IMG/VR virus record: IMGVR_UViG_3300025274_000042
Span: 1-30,027 of that record
DNA from: a virus
DNA: 30,027 bases
Strand: one strand, 5' to 3'
The notes below the pieces were generated by a model. The model had not been told where the DNA came from and searched no databases. It saw nothing but the letters and a program-made list of their open reading frames with translations. Of this stretch, positions 23,701-30,027 are shown one piece after another. The position numbers and the translations under genes are program-made. Positions within the stretch are counted from its first letter, which is position 1. Every line of letters begins with the position of its first letter.

Positions 23701-25331
23701 AGAATTTTATCAGTATCTATATCTTTTGCAAAGATTTCTATATAATCTTTTTGAGAATAAGAATTTTTAATATCAGCATGACCAGACTTATAGATTAAAT
23801 TTTCCAAGTCTTTTCTATTATCAACAACAGCCTGATATTTAAAGAAACGAGGAAAATATCCCTTAATATGTTGAGAATTAAATCTACCGGAAGCTAATAA
23901 GCCCTGATCAGCAGCCTGTTTAAAGATATTATCTAATAAGAGTCTAACATCTTTAGCTGCATCAATAACAACTCTATCTATAAGTTGTCCTTCATATTTA
24001 ACATTACCAGTACTTATAGCACGATCTAATAACTTTTTATCTCTTAATAAATAAGCAAGAGCATCGTTCTGATCTTGTCTAAGAGTATTTCTCCAAACAT
24101 CACTTCCTCTATAGAGATTATTTAATGCCTTTCTCATCTCATATAAATTTGTATGTAGAACATTACTTAGGTCTAAACCATAAGAGTCAGCCTCTACAGC
24201 TTGAGCACCTTTAGTAAATGTCCTAGCCCAATCATATCTAAACTTACCTAACAATTCCTGCATCTTAGCAGAGTTATCAGCAAAGCCTAAGAACTGTGCA
24301 ACAGGTTTACCAAAAGTTAGAGAAATAGCTCGTTTACCTTTTTCTAATTTTTTAGGAGGTTCTTTAACAGCATTATTTGCTGATAGAAGATCATAAGCTT
24401 CTGCTTCTGCTTTACGATCTACTTTTGTTGTTATAAGTTCACCTTCATTCGAAAATTTATTTAATTTTCTATAAAGAGCAGGAGCTAATACAGTTAAACC
24501 TCCAATAGTACCACCAAAAAAACCTCCAAGTGTTGTACCTAAAGCTGTAGAAATTGCAACTTGAGATTTATCCAGACTCTCTCTTAAACCTAATTCAACA
24601 TCTACATTTTGTAAAAAATAATCGTGTGATCCAACCCACGCTGCTCCTTCGGCTGCTCCTAATATAGCAGGTCTTTTAGCAGCTTCTAAAACTTCTTTAG
24701 TTGCTTTGGATTTGACGTATTTCTTGAGTCCTTGTTTGGCAGTCTGTTTAGCTGCAACGGCTGCAGCACCTGACATACCTCCAGTTAAAGGAAAGAAAGC
24801 GACAGCTAACCAGTTAAAAGGATCAGCTAACAGATCAACTGTAGCGTTGCCCATTAATTTCATGAATTGTCTGGTACTGCCTAGATCGGCATTTTGAAAG
24901 GTATCTTTAAGATAAGTATAATCTTGTTTTGCTTGATCTGACCATTCTCCAACTTCAGAAGCTAGGTTCATTGCGGAGTAGATGCTGAACTCAGGATCAC
25001 GGAGATACTCAAAGATTTCTTCATCTTTACCTATCTCCTCCATAAAGCGTTCAGCACGAAGTTGAAACTCAGGGTCTTTTTCTAAATCATCTAAGGTATA
25101 AGCTCCTCTGCGAGTGGAGGGCTGTAGTGGGGCATTTAGACTTTGAGAATATTTGTCTAAATAATTTTGAGTACCTATGTCTCGTGTAGGTCTATCTACT
25201 TCTGGTGTTATAGAATTTTGATAAGCACTATAAGCAGCTATAAAGTGAGGACTCTCTTTTCTTTTTTCTTCTTCTTCAGGTTCAGTAGATTGGAGAGCAT
25301 TAAGGTAATCGTTTAATACGTTATTTGGCAT
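17712..25331 (-). CDS. Giant internal virion / polyvalent ejection protein, 2539 aa
   Basis: Place and size fit the T7 gp16-type ejection protein, but no lytic transglycosylase motif is evident. Visible parts in order: an N-terminal helical region with hydrophobic or glycine-rich segments near residues 165-195 and 255-285; an LPD38-like region about 920-990 (GRFTKE, RPLWFSHPAGQIFSQF); and a linker with K-G-G and R-L-G-F near 1127-1175. An ART-PolyVal-like region follows at about 1235-1610 (GAHVGDES, VRLVNPLNLG, LGYDGIRY, YVLFNNNQF). About 1930-2060 resembles the EIQSD-type domain of phage polyvalent proteins (THFGAKTIGWTR, FIDELQRDG, AKEFGGKV). A second linker lies near 2286-2303 (GGLVGQMDRLGFAEG), and the C-terminal domain contains VYDEYDFN. 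Enzyme activity is not proven. It may be injected with the DNA and act on host proteins. Confidence 0.85.
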   Translation of the reverse strand: MPNNVLNDYLNALQSTEPEEEEKRKESPHFIAAYSAYQNSITPEVDRPTRDIGTQNYLDKYSQSLNAPLQPSTRRGAYTLDDLEKDPEFQLRAERFMEEIGKDEEIFEYLRDPEFSIYSAMNLASEVGEWSDQAKQDYTYLKDTFQNADLGSTRQFMKLMGNATVDLLADPFNWLAVAFFPLTGGMSGAAAVAAKQTAKQGLKKYVKSKATKEVLEAAKRPAILGAAEGAAWVGSHDYFLQNVDVELGLRESLDKSQVAISTALGTTLGGFFGGTIGGLTVLAPALYRKLNKFSNEGELITTKVDRKAEAEAYDLLSANNAVKEPPKKLEKGKRAISLTFGKPVAQFLGFADNSAKMQELLGKFRYDWARTFTKGAQAVEADSYGLDLSNVLHTNLYEMRKALNNLYRGSDVWRNTLRQDQNDALAYLLRDKKLLDRAISTGNVKYEGQLIDRVVIDAAKDVRLLLDNIFKQAADQGLLASGRFNSQHIKGYFPRFFKYQAVVDNRKDLENLIYKSGHADIKNSYSQKDYIEIFAKDIDTDKILHATETEIVGNKVKGLRADADLIDKESFGRNFLKDAEGNMEKAKRLKSEAIVQDIIDRKTSPFQYSSKNNAGGGHSFLQHRVFDKISDQDLAPFLEGDVEDVLTNYITDAARATTRTKFFGRTVQDFERDWLDPIRRELGDSGVEVDEINEAIRRLRIMHERITGLDTDKIAFKGGLRWGTDFLKLSQQMAHLPFATISSLTEPMILLTRIDTGKLPAAKEVGKALVKGVKKDIDKFTDFVRRTSGKDVKGFKDIGDEYWEEAYKSGLAMEQAVQSLIEGLYGEAAHSPRLRKVQNAFFKTNFLTQWTGAVQVASFTTGKRLIRENIQKLHDDVQGTAKLSNSKREYLTKQLWELGIDEKEGMKWYKNSLTPDGTFDEGVAKGAAFYMNSYLRGAGRFTKEIILNPSTAEANRPLWFSHPAGQIFSQFAGYPTVFNNTILKRWINEGAFEHKLQTSPKIIGTALAMTAVATFTNAMRSQGRSLEREDGRVITEAVQRWGGLGPFDYVERFIRNKEYGSGQVGAMVKTPFGPVAQDVVDAILYRKGFTEIGATNLPFYSAYPYEWREAIRKFARGSKDKKPKKVTQAFYAKGGEVHNVPNVPVEPDERIDRMTGRPYTEQGGILAQDEEERLGFIFGGVASRLARFAPTKSLKKLLLGLDREPELDELTQHLTQDVRRDTPVLQSEDTVSIYTPKEAKKFADDSAYFDEDDVLRYSYSNKISDLEEELRYSTMVGAHVGDESMLVGKTFREGVESYVDKEKGFIPEISDIIRRDQQEISSRIAGQPGTEELLTRVGNRIEADFIEGIAQHLDPLLERAELQHYQHSLMRDYNFKNYKSTVSKVGLKISKELSEKDKKQILRLNKRINHIRGDIREMNELKGKSRFPLNKERLDDMLSRQKSDLDYAVRERTSIIRPYLRAETVDLTGDITRAPKTNVHTGKVRLVNPLNLGPIKEGELLGAEFVRSLNPNVTRRNNIIENSLLPNKTASRIVSDLLDEYDETEFLIRQGKATEANQHLFNIQQSIKARNALKELGYDGIRYTTAGSTRPNYVLFNNNQFRTTKTGKYLEEKGEMTRYKPITEKEARLGRGTESFDEWYERNLEELEIMAREEGYYEGDLTDLDIYAEAKWDEGWGRFTEWTQGAPLGLYSKSFEALQNLPKNSKIFIKNKEGIPVLTVERMEKQLGKAGLKKAEIEGVKDYLAADTLPKKAEKIQNEIKILDEMYQLSDEYNYAPREERRLGEVLEREYRALVPAFKEIIRTTKGAEDLPSVYESIETITFGDRLGTGAKQFEKLRLLKVKENIQVLDQIKTAPKPEFTKEQIVAASQGVFNKLKDIKVQHINRANALREQGAGEEAILGGVSADIADYDVVRIYLNDAELWKQSRGVSEMPMTHFGAKTIGWTRATKRKKGDTEKEGYVKFIDELQRDGTDRLIKEPFKSNDYRMALLARLRHEANDPSIDEVALNHMDLVNTMGGIHVPQASLTQWYHPTKGQFVADMRDVAKEFGGKVQYKTYPFLPTKDAPAFVYKNTGPVEEYMIPGLDDAITEWERKLAGLMARQNKLQETAPRGSTPNKLEEAIKDSEDGRRTLQRLQKVRKELKISRNDLDARIKQQAGFLEGTTRSERATRRRDRDLADTIVPYVERDKRELEILVNAKKEFGDDYHLLNLTREEVRFLSDLINFGETPSGLWQPLSPPTTQKNIDDIMDWFDFLESTGAEAYEVPYITLTDELRRNLLTKPARLFKKEGGLVGQMDRLGFAEGTSSAEEDNVLDKFLATIKRSLDKGKEFTQTTKDILSSTDFRLYSDAVIKRKKETITEDWFTKEELESIQDDVASLFGPDRYRSSFATRSKNIDPSANTISIPHKWLYQSEGTLPVYQVLGTSIIKIAHKKPYNSANIEVYDEYDFNYRQGGRDNFLKQGINLLKSMFTGDYRAVERRAMRLAEKYGAYVLPDEETAKKENRKANYVPIKINIPVSDIMDEDTWKSYQSKITYND

Positions 25332-25334
25332 GTA

Positions 25335-27131
25335 TTAACTCTCTAAATATTTTCTAACCATTTCTTGCGTAGCGTTTCTAGGTAATCCTGCTCTTTCTAG
25401 TGCCTCATAAAATCTAGTCTCCCTACCATAAGAGCCTGTAGTTTTACCAGTAGTAGCAAACTTTTCTAAAGCTGCTCTATCTCCTGCTTCCCACTTAAGG
25501 TTTTCCCAGCCTTCACTTACTATTTTTCTACGTCTTGCTCCTTCCTCTGGAGAAGGACCAAAAGGTGTTACATTTCTATGGTATTCATCTTCTTCACCAA
25601 ATAAAAATTCATCATCTTCTTCAGCATCTAAATCTCTTATTGCTTTATCTCTTGTTACTTGAGATAGATCAGGGATAGTATCTAAAATTTTATCTTTCTC
25701 TTCTGTAGTAAAAGGTATCTCTTGATCTTGATGAAGGTCTTGAACATATCCTATTTGGTCCTCTTCTGTAACATTCCCGGATGGATTAGTAGGTGTTAAT
25801 TTACCATCCTTAAGTTCATAAGCAGGTTTGAGCAGGTTAGTTATGATTGAAAAATCAACATCAAAATTATCACCTTTATGTGGTTTTACATCCCACCTCC
25901 ACATACTTTGTTTATCTTTAAATGATGTTCCTATTACTGTCATAATAGCTATTTCTCGTGCTCCTATTGGAGTAGTTATTCTCTGTTCAAAGAGTTTAAC
26001 TTCATTAGAACTTGGTATTTCTTGAGTGTACTCTCCAGCAGCATATCTTTTTGTTATCTCTTTTCTGAAATTAGAATCACGTAAAAAACGATTAGCTAAT
26101 CCTCCAGATTTAGTAATTATATCAGATTTCAAAGAAGGATTATAATCTATTTGTGCTTTAGCTTCATCCCATCTATTTTTTCCTATAGAATGTGATAGAT
26201 TATTTCTTTCAAATTTCTCTTCATTTCCAGAAATCGAATCAAATAAGGTTTCTACTTTTCCATAATCTTCGACTGTTATATTTTCCCAGTTTCGATGAGT
26301 TGCTAATTTTGTACTAACTACTTCCATTAGTAATGCATCATGATCTATAAGTTTAACAACATTTTGAAAAGCAGCAATTTCAGGAGGAACATCACTTATT
26401 CGACTAAATATATTTCCTTCTTCTGTAGGTTTAATTAGTCCAAAACTTAATTTAGAAAATAAATTTCTAAGATTAGCTGGGCTAACAGGTGTTCCAGTCA
26501 TACGACTAACATGCTCATTAAAAATCTGAGCTTTACGAATATCAGTATCTGCAGGGTCCAGTGAAGTATATAGTTTAAGCATTTCATCATTACTTAATTC
26601 AGTTCCAGTAAATTCCAATAATCCTAAACGAAAAGCATCCCAATGTTTAAAACTTTCTTTAGCCATTTTTTCTGCTCCTGCAATTTCAAGAGGTCTATAA
26701 CTACTTACAAGGTCTGTTTTCTCGTATATACCAAAACCTTGTTGTCCTTCTATTAATGTATGAATTTTAGGTATAGTAAGATTTATAAATTCCTCTTTAC
26801 CCACATTATCTTTTTTCCAATTCTCATAGTTCGTTTCCCAATCTTGTCCTTCTTTTATATATGGTAATAAACTTTGATATAACTTAGATTGATAATTAAT
26901 TCTAGGTGTCTGTGCTTTAGTTCTTAACTGCGATAATTTATTAACTGAATCATATTCTTTCATACGTCTAGATAACGCACTTTGAAAAACACTTTGTCCA
27001 GCCATTAGAACTCCTAATGCCTGATTAATACGTTCATTCTTTCGACTTCGCTTGCGTTGACTTTTACGTATACTAGCCTGTTTAGCTAATAACGATTTTC
27101 CTATTTCATCTATGCTTCTTACTTCTGCCAT
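25335..27131 (-). CDS. Internal virion/structural protein, 598 aa (T7 gp15 position)
   Basis: I do not recognise a domain. The N terminus is strongly basic and helical (KQASIRKSQRKRSRKNERIN), followed by GVLMAGQSVFQSALSRRM. The middle is a long helical soluble part, and the C-terminal quarter is acidic (DLDAEEDDEFLFGEEDE). The gene lies 3 bases after the 210-aa gene and 3 bases before the giant protein gene, so the three are one translational unit. By order it corresponds to the middle ejection protein of T7-like phages. Mass spectrometry of virions would be the natural test. Start ATG follows AGGAAAT. Confidence 0.75.
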   Translation of the reverse strand: MAEVRSIDEIGKSLLAKQASIRKSQRKRSRKNERINQALGVLMAGQSVFQSALSRRMKEYDSVNKLSQLRTKAQTPRINYQSKLYQSLLPYIKEGQDWETNYENWKKDNVGKEEFINLTIPKIHTLIEGQQGFGIYEKTDLVSSYRPLEIAGAEKMAKESFKHWDAFRLGLLEFTGTELSNDEMLKLYTSLDPADTDIRKAQIFNEHVSRMTGTPVSPANLRNLFSKLSFGLIKPTEEGNIFSRISDVPPEIAAFQNVVKLIDHDALLMEVVSTKLATHRNWENITVEDYGKVETLFDSISGNEEKFERNNLSHSIGKNRWDEAKAQIDYNPSLKSDIITKSGGLANRFLRDSNFRKEITKRYAAGEYTQEIPSSNEVKLFEQRITTPIGAREIAIMTVIGTSFKDKQSMWRWDVKPHKGDNFDVDFSIITNLLKPAYELKDGKLTPTNPSGNVTEEDQIGYVQDLHQDQEIPFTTEEKDKILDTIPDLSQVTRDKAIRDLDAEEDDEFLFGEEDEYHRNVTPFGPSPEEGARRRKIVSEGWENLKWEAGDRAALEKFATTGKTTGSYGRETRFYEALERAGLPRNATQEMVRKYLES

Positions 27132-27133
27132 AA

Positions 27134-27766
27134 TTATTTCCTTTGTAATAGACTATCTACATCTTCAGTAACTTCTTCTTCTTCAACTGGTCTACCTAAA
27201 AGACTTGCTTCAATTTTACTGGTATCCACTTCTTCTAGTTTTTCTATCAACTCTGGTGGAATAGTTGCTGAACTAACTGTTGGTTTTAAATCAGACAAAC
27301 TTTGTGGTCTTCTTAATTCATCTTGAAAATTTTTAGTTATTCTTACATCTTCTGCAATATCTTCAGCATCCATTTCTTCTCTATCCATATGCTCATTTTT
27401 ATATATAGTTGGATTAGATATGCCTACTTTTTCTGCAATAGCTAATAACATATACATAGTTGGTTCAATAAGTAATGTCATTAGGTCAGGATTAAATTTA
27501 CCTTTAACAAAGCCTGTAAATAATAACATCTGAGCAATATCACTTATTGGCATTTCTTTAGCCATTAAGTCCACCACAGTTTCTAAATTTTCTTCTTCTA
27601 ATAAAGATAAGAATACTTTTTCAGTAGCTTCGGTTAGTCCTGTCATTTCTGGAGGTTGTTCCCAAGCCTGTTTACTATTAGGACTATTTGTTAAAGAACC
27701 ACCAGGAATCGGTCCATCCAAAGGATTAACTAATTCTAAAGCTTCTTGACTTAATTCTCTTGCCAT
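27134..27766 (-). CDS. Structural-type phage protein, 210 aa
   Basis: The N-terminal block VNPLDGPIPGGSLTNSP followed by AWEQPPEMTG resembles a motif (PIPG-x-SLT...P...PP) that I recall from virion proteins of marine cyanophages and pelagiphages. Helical segments follow (FLSLLEEENLETVVDLM, ISDIAQMLLFTGFVKG, LLIEPTMYMLLAIAEKVG). The second half is acidic. No enzyme motif. It lies among ejection-protein genes, so a minor virion or internal protein is likely. The exact role is unknown. Confidence 0.72.
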   Translation of the reverse strand: MARELSQEALELVNPLDGPIPGGSLTNSPNSKQAWEQPPEMTGLTEATEKVFLSLLEEENLETVVDLMAKEMPISDIAQMLLFTGFVKGKFNPDLMTLLIEPTMYMLLAIAEKVGISNPTIYKNEHMDREEMDAEDIAEDVRITKNFQDELRRPQSLSDLKPTVSSATIPPELIEKLEEVDTSKIEASLLGRPVEEEEVTEDVDSLLQRK

Positions 27767-27770
27767 TTTA

Positions 27771-28697
27771 TTATCCTATATTACTTATAAAGTACTCATC
27801 AAAATTAGTACCATAAGGAGTTATATCATTTATACTATTTCTTAATTGTAAGGATGGTAAAAATCCATTAGCCGTTATAAATCTATCCTTATAAAAATCA
27901 ATTTGATTATTTAATGGTTGTGCAAAATCTAAACTTATTGGAGTTGTTGGTAAAGTTCTTGAGCCCTGATCACTCGCAAGTGAGAGCATATTATTAGCAT
28001 CATCTAGATTTCTATTCCACCAACCACTTCCTAAGTCTGCATCAGTAGGATTAAAAGCATTATAGATTCCATAACCTTTAAAAGCTGTTGATGTTCCCCA
28101 CATAGCATCACCAACTGTTGTTTTAGTTCCTAGTATTGGTTTTTCTTTAATTCTTTTTGCCAAGTCACCTTTACCTGTAAAGAAGTCTTTTGCTTTCGCT
28201 AGTACACCTTTTTCTTCAATCCATTTTCCTGTTGTTTCATCTTTGACTAAACCAGCGTCTTCTGCTTCAAACTCATAAGGACTTTTATAAGATTCTGCAT
28301 CTATTAAAAATCCTTGCTCATCATATTTACCAGTATAATCACCACTAATAGAATCCCAATAGCTTCCTTCACGACCCAGTTTAGTTGTCATACCATTCCA
28401 TGCAGAACTTACCATATCAGTAATACTATCCCAAGTTCTCTTTGGAGCTTTAGCTACCCAATTCATTGCATCACCTGTAAATTTTACAAAGTTTCCAAAA
28501 CCTGTGGCTGCTTCACCTCCCCAAGTAGAAAAAGCCTGACCTGCCGGACCCATGAACATCATTAAAGCCATAGTTCCTAGAGGTCCTAATTTATTAGTGA
28601 TACCTCCAAAAACACCTTTAAAAGCTTTACCTATTTTCTTACCAATTTTCTTTATACCTCTACCAATTTTCTTAGCGAGTTTTTTTATTTTTCCCAT
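27771..28697 (-). CDS. Virion-type protein with cationic amphipathic N terminus, 308 aa
   Basis: The first 33 residues are a Lys-, Ile- and Gly-rich amphipathic helix (starts MGKIKKLAKKIGRGIKKIGK) very like membrane-active antimicrobial peptides, followed by a short hydrophobic stretch (GTMALMMFMGPAGQA). Residues 60-300 are glycine- and aromatic-rich with no known motif. Similar N termini occur in proteins of other marine phage virions as far as I recall. The likely role is membrane contact or penetration during DNA ejection. ATG follows AGGAGG and is separated by one base from the preceding stop. Confidence 0.72.
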   Translation of the reverse strand: MGKIKKLAKKIGRGIKKIGKKIGKAFKGVFGGITNKLGPLGTMALMMFMGPAGQAFSTWGGEAATGFGNFVKFTGDAMNWVAKAPKRTWDSITDMVSSAWNGMTTKLGREGSYWDSISGDYTGKYDEQGFLIDAESYKSPYEFEAEDAGLVKDETTGKWIEEKGVLAKAKDFFTGKGDLAKRIKEKPILGTKTTVGDAMWGTSTAFKGYGIYNAFNPTDADLGSGWWNRNLDDANNMLSLASDQGSRTLPTTPISLDFAQPLNNQIDFYKDRFITANGFLPSLQLRNSINDITPYGTNFDEYFISNIG

Positions 28698-28698
28698 T

Positions 28699-30027
28699 TT
28701 AACCTCCTCCTTCTAGAAAGCCATCAAACAACGAGGTAACAGCTTTCATTCTTGTTTCCCAATCAGCTTCTTCATAATTATCACTTTCGTTGCCAAGCAT
28801 AGCTATATACATGGAAGCTTTTCGTTGTTCATAGTTATCATAAGTTCTAAATGCATAGTCTGCTTGATCTCTTAATTCCTGCCACATAAATGCTTGAGCC
28901 TGTGTAGACAATTGAAAAGCATTCTGTGCATTGAATTGAACTACAGCATTTTTAGCTGCTGTATCTAATGTACTAATATCTCTTCGCCATTTTAAATCAG
29001 CTTGTAAAATTTGATTAGCAGAGGTAGTATTAAATTGTTCTCTAGCAAAATCTTGTTTAGCATTAAACTCATTTATAGTATTTTTCATTTGTGCATTAAA
29101 TTTCTCAACATCAGTTTCGTTAGCAACTCGTCTAGCTTCTGCAGCATTTTCTTGTTGCGTATTAAATTGTTCCATTGTATTAAGCTGTGTCTTATTATAT
29201 TGATCTGTTTGTGCAGCTAAATTAGCCATAAACTGATCTGTTTGCATTTGACTTGATGAATTAAATTGTTCAGCAGCATTAGTAGCAGATTGATTACTTA
29301 ACAGTCTTTGTTGATGTTGTTGTCCTCTTAATATTTCTGATTGTTGTCTTCTATCCAAATTTGACATATCCATAGCTAAGAAACTTTGAGCGTTCTGTGC
29401 AGCTAGTCTGGTATTAGAATCTAATTGAGCTACATCTAATTGTGCCATTGACGCAGCGTTTTGTAAAGTAGCCTTCTGTTCATTATCAGTATCAGTAAGT
29501 GTTACAGTCTGTAAAAATTTCTTATTAGATAATTCTCTTTGAACATCAGAACTAAACTGAGCTAAGTCTAAATCAAATACATTATCAGCATTAGATATAG
29601 CTGTCTGTGTTCCTAATTGTGCATCTAAACGTGAAGCCTGTGCTTCGATATCTCTTTGTTGTAAAACACTCTCTTTAATAGATGTTGCATTTGACTGTGC
29701 CATAGGCATAGCTGTTTGTACAATAGCATTAAATAAAGCATCTCTACCAACTGTAGAAACATCTAGTCCTCTCTCTGCCATAATCTGATTAACAGCAGCC
29801 ACAGCAGGATTTGCCCATTGTGGAATATTACCATCTTGAAGACCTGATAATAAATTATCCAGTTGTGTACTTACTAAAGCTTCGTTAGGTAATCCTTCTA
29901 CCATACCTCGCTCTGCTTCAGTAAAGTCCATTAAACGAGCTTCTAAGTCTGCAGGATTATTACCAATCTCTGCTATCATTTCTTCAGATAAACCTGCTCG
30001 TCTTAGTTGTTTCTTAGCTCGTAGAAC
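28699..30027 (-). CDS. Gln/Asn-rich hendecad-repeat virion protein, partial (N terminus beyond window)
   Basis: The frame is open to the right edge: 16 further codons lie upstream of the ATG at 29979, so the true start is probably outside the window and 442 residues are visible. Most of it is Gln-, Ala- and Asn-rich helix. A strict 11-residue repeat occupies about residues 235-350 counted from that ATG. Its mark is (D/E)(Q/K)(F/Y)N, as in EQFN, DQYN, EKFN and NEFN. The phase holds through the whole stretch, with Arg, Ala or Leu replacing the aromatic in three repeats. The position is that of T7 gp14-like internal proteins, so an ejection-channel role is probable. There is no enzyme motif. Confidence 0.78.
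   Translation of the reverse strand, partial: VLRAKKQLRRAGLSEEMIAEIGNNPADLEARLMDFTEAERGMVEGLPNEALVSTQLDNLLSGLQDGNIPQWANPAVAAVNQIMAERGLDVSTVGRDALFNAIVQTAMPMAQSNATSIKESVLQQRDIEAQASRLDAQLGTQTAISNADNVFDLDLAQFSSDVQRELSNKKFLQTVTLTDTDNEQKATLQNAASMAQLDVAQLDSNTRLAAQNAQSFLAMDMSNLDRRQQSEILRGQQHQQRLLSNQSATNAAEQFNSSSQMQTDQFMANLAAQTDQYNKTQLNTMEQFNTQQENAAEARRVANETDVEKFNAQMKNTINEFNAKQDFAREQFNTTSANQILQADLKWRRDISTLDTAAKNAVVQFNAQNAFQLSTQAQAFMWQELRDQADYAFRTYDNYEQRKASMYIAMLGNESDNYEEADWETRMKAVTSLFDGFLEGGG

Noticed and set aside
17712-25331. Virion RNA polymerase like that of N4
   Set aside because: Size is suggestive, but I found no single-subunit RNA polymerase motif blocks, and the middle and C-terminal parts look like polyvalent-protein domains.

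Overview
The window is part of an AT-rich genome of a lytic, podovirus-like tailed phage, most likely marine. Three things support this: a T7-type replication module (gp2.5-like SSB, primase-helicase, family A polymerase, nucleases); class I ribonucleotide reductase genes plus an Hsp20, which are typical of marine phages; and virion proteins that look like ejected internal core proteins, one of them 2539 residues long. SAR11- or SAR116-type hosts are a guess from base composition and gene content. No integrase, repressor, RNA polymerase, terminase, portal or capsid gene lies in the window, so the genome continues on both sides.

Layout. 1-368 has no protein gene. It holds a structured, internally duplicated segment that may be a non-coding RNA, followed at 369-451 by a class II tRNA-Tyr. 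From 475 to 4784, rightward, lie about a dozen small tightly packed early genes, including a DUF7227-type protein, a DUF3846 protein, a WYL-like protein, a probable dual-coding pair and a tiny membrane peptide. A strong sigma70-type promoter and a hairpin-rich leader (4774-4983) open the replication module (4984-10369). A nucleotide-metabolism block follows (10785-15422): a DUF3310-like protein, nrdA, a 2OG-Fe(II) oxygenase, a small membrane protein, two hypotheticals and nrdB.

The rightward genes end at 15627 and meet, tail to tail, a leftward operon covering the rest of the window. In transcription order (right to left) it holds: a glutamine-rich protein with an 11-residue repeat (open at the right edge), a 308-aa protein with a cationic amphipathic N terminus, a 210-aa structural-type protein, a 598-aa protein and the 2539-aa protein. 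These five occupy the place of T7 gp14/gp15/gp16-like ejection proteins. A GH24 endolysin, a 50-aa protein, a holin-like membrane protein and a 37-aa membrane peptide follow. After a hairpin-rich gap come hsp20 and two more small genes (51 aa membrane, 39 aa CxxC).

How it fits together: the rightward genes take over the cell, replicate DNA and supply dNTPs. The leftward genes build the ejection apparatus and lyse the cell. The most interesting items are the giant virion protein, which carries several regions resembling 'large polyvalent protein' domains (LPD38-like, ART-like and EIQSD-like); the paired RNA switches in front of the SSB and primase genes; the duplicated RNA module beside the tRNA; and the strict hendecad repeat in the leading virion protein. 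All domain calls are made by eye from motifs, without any search.
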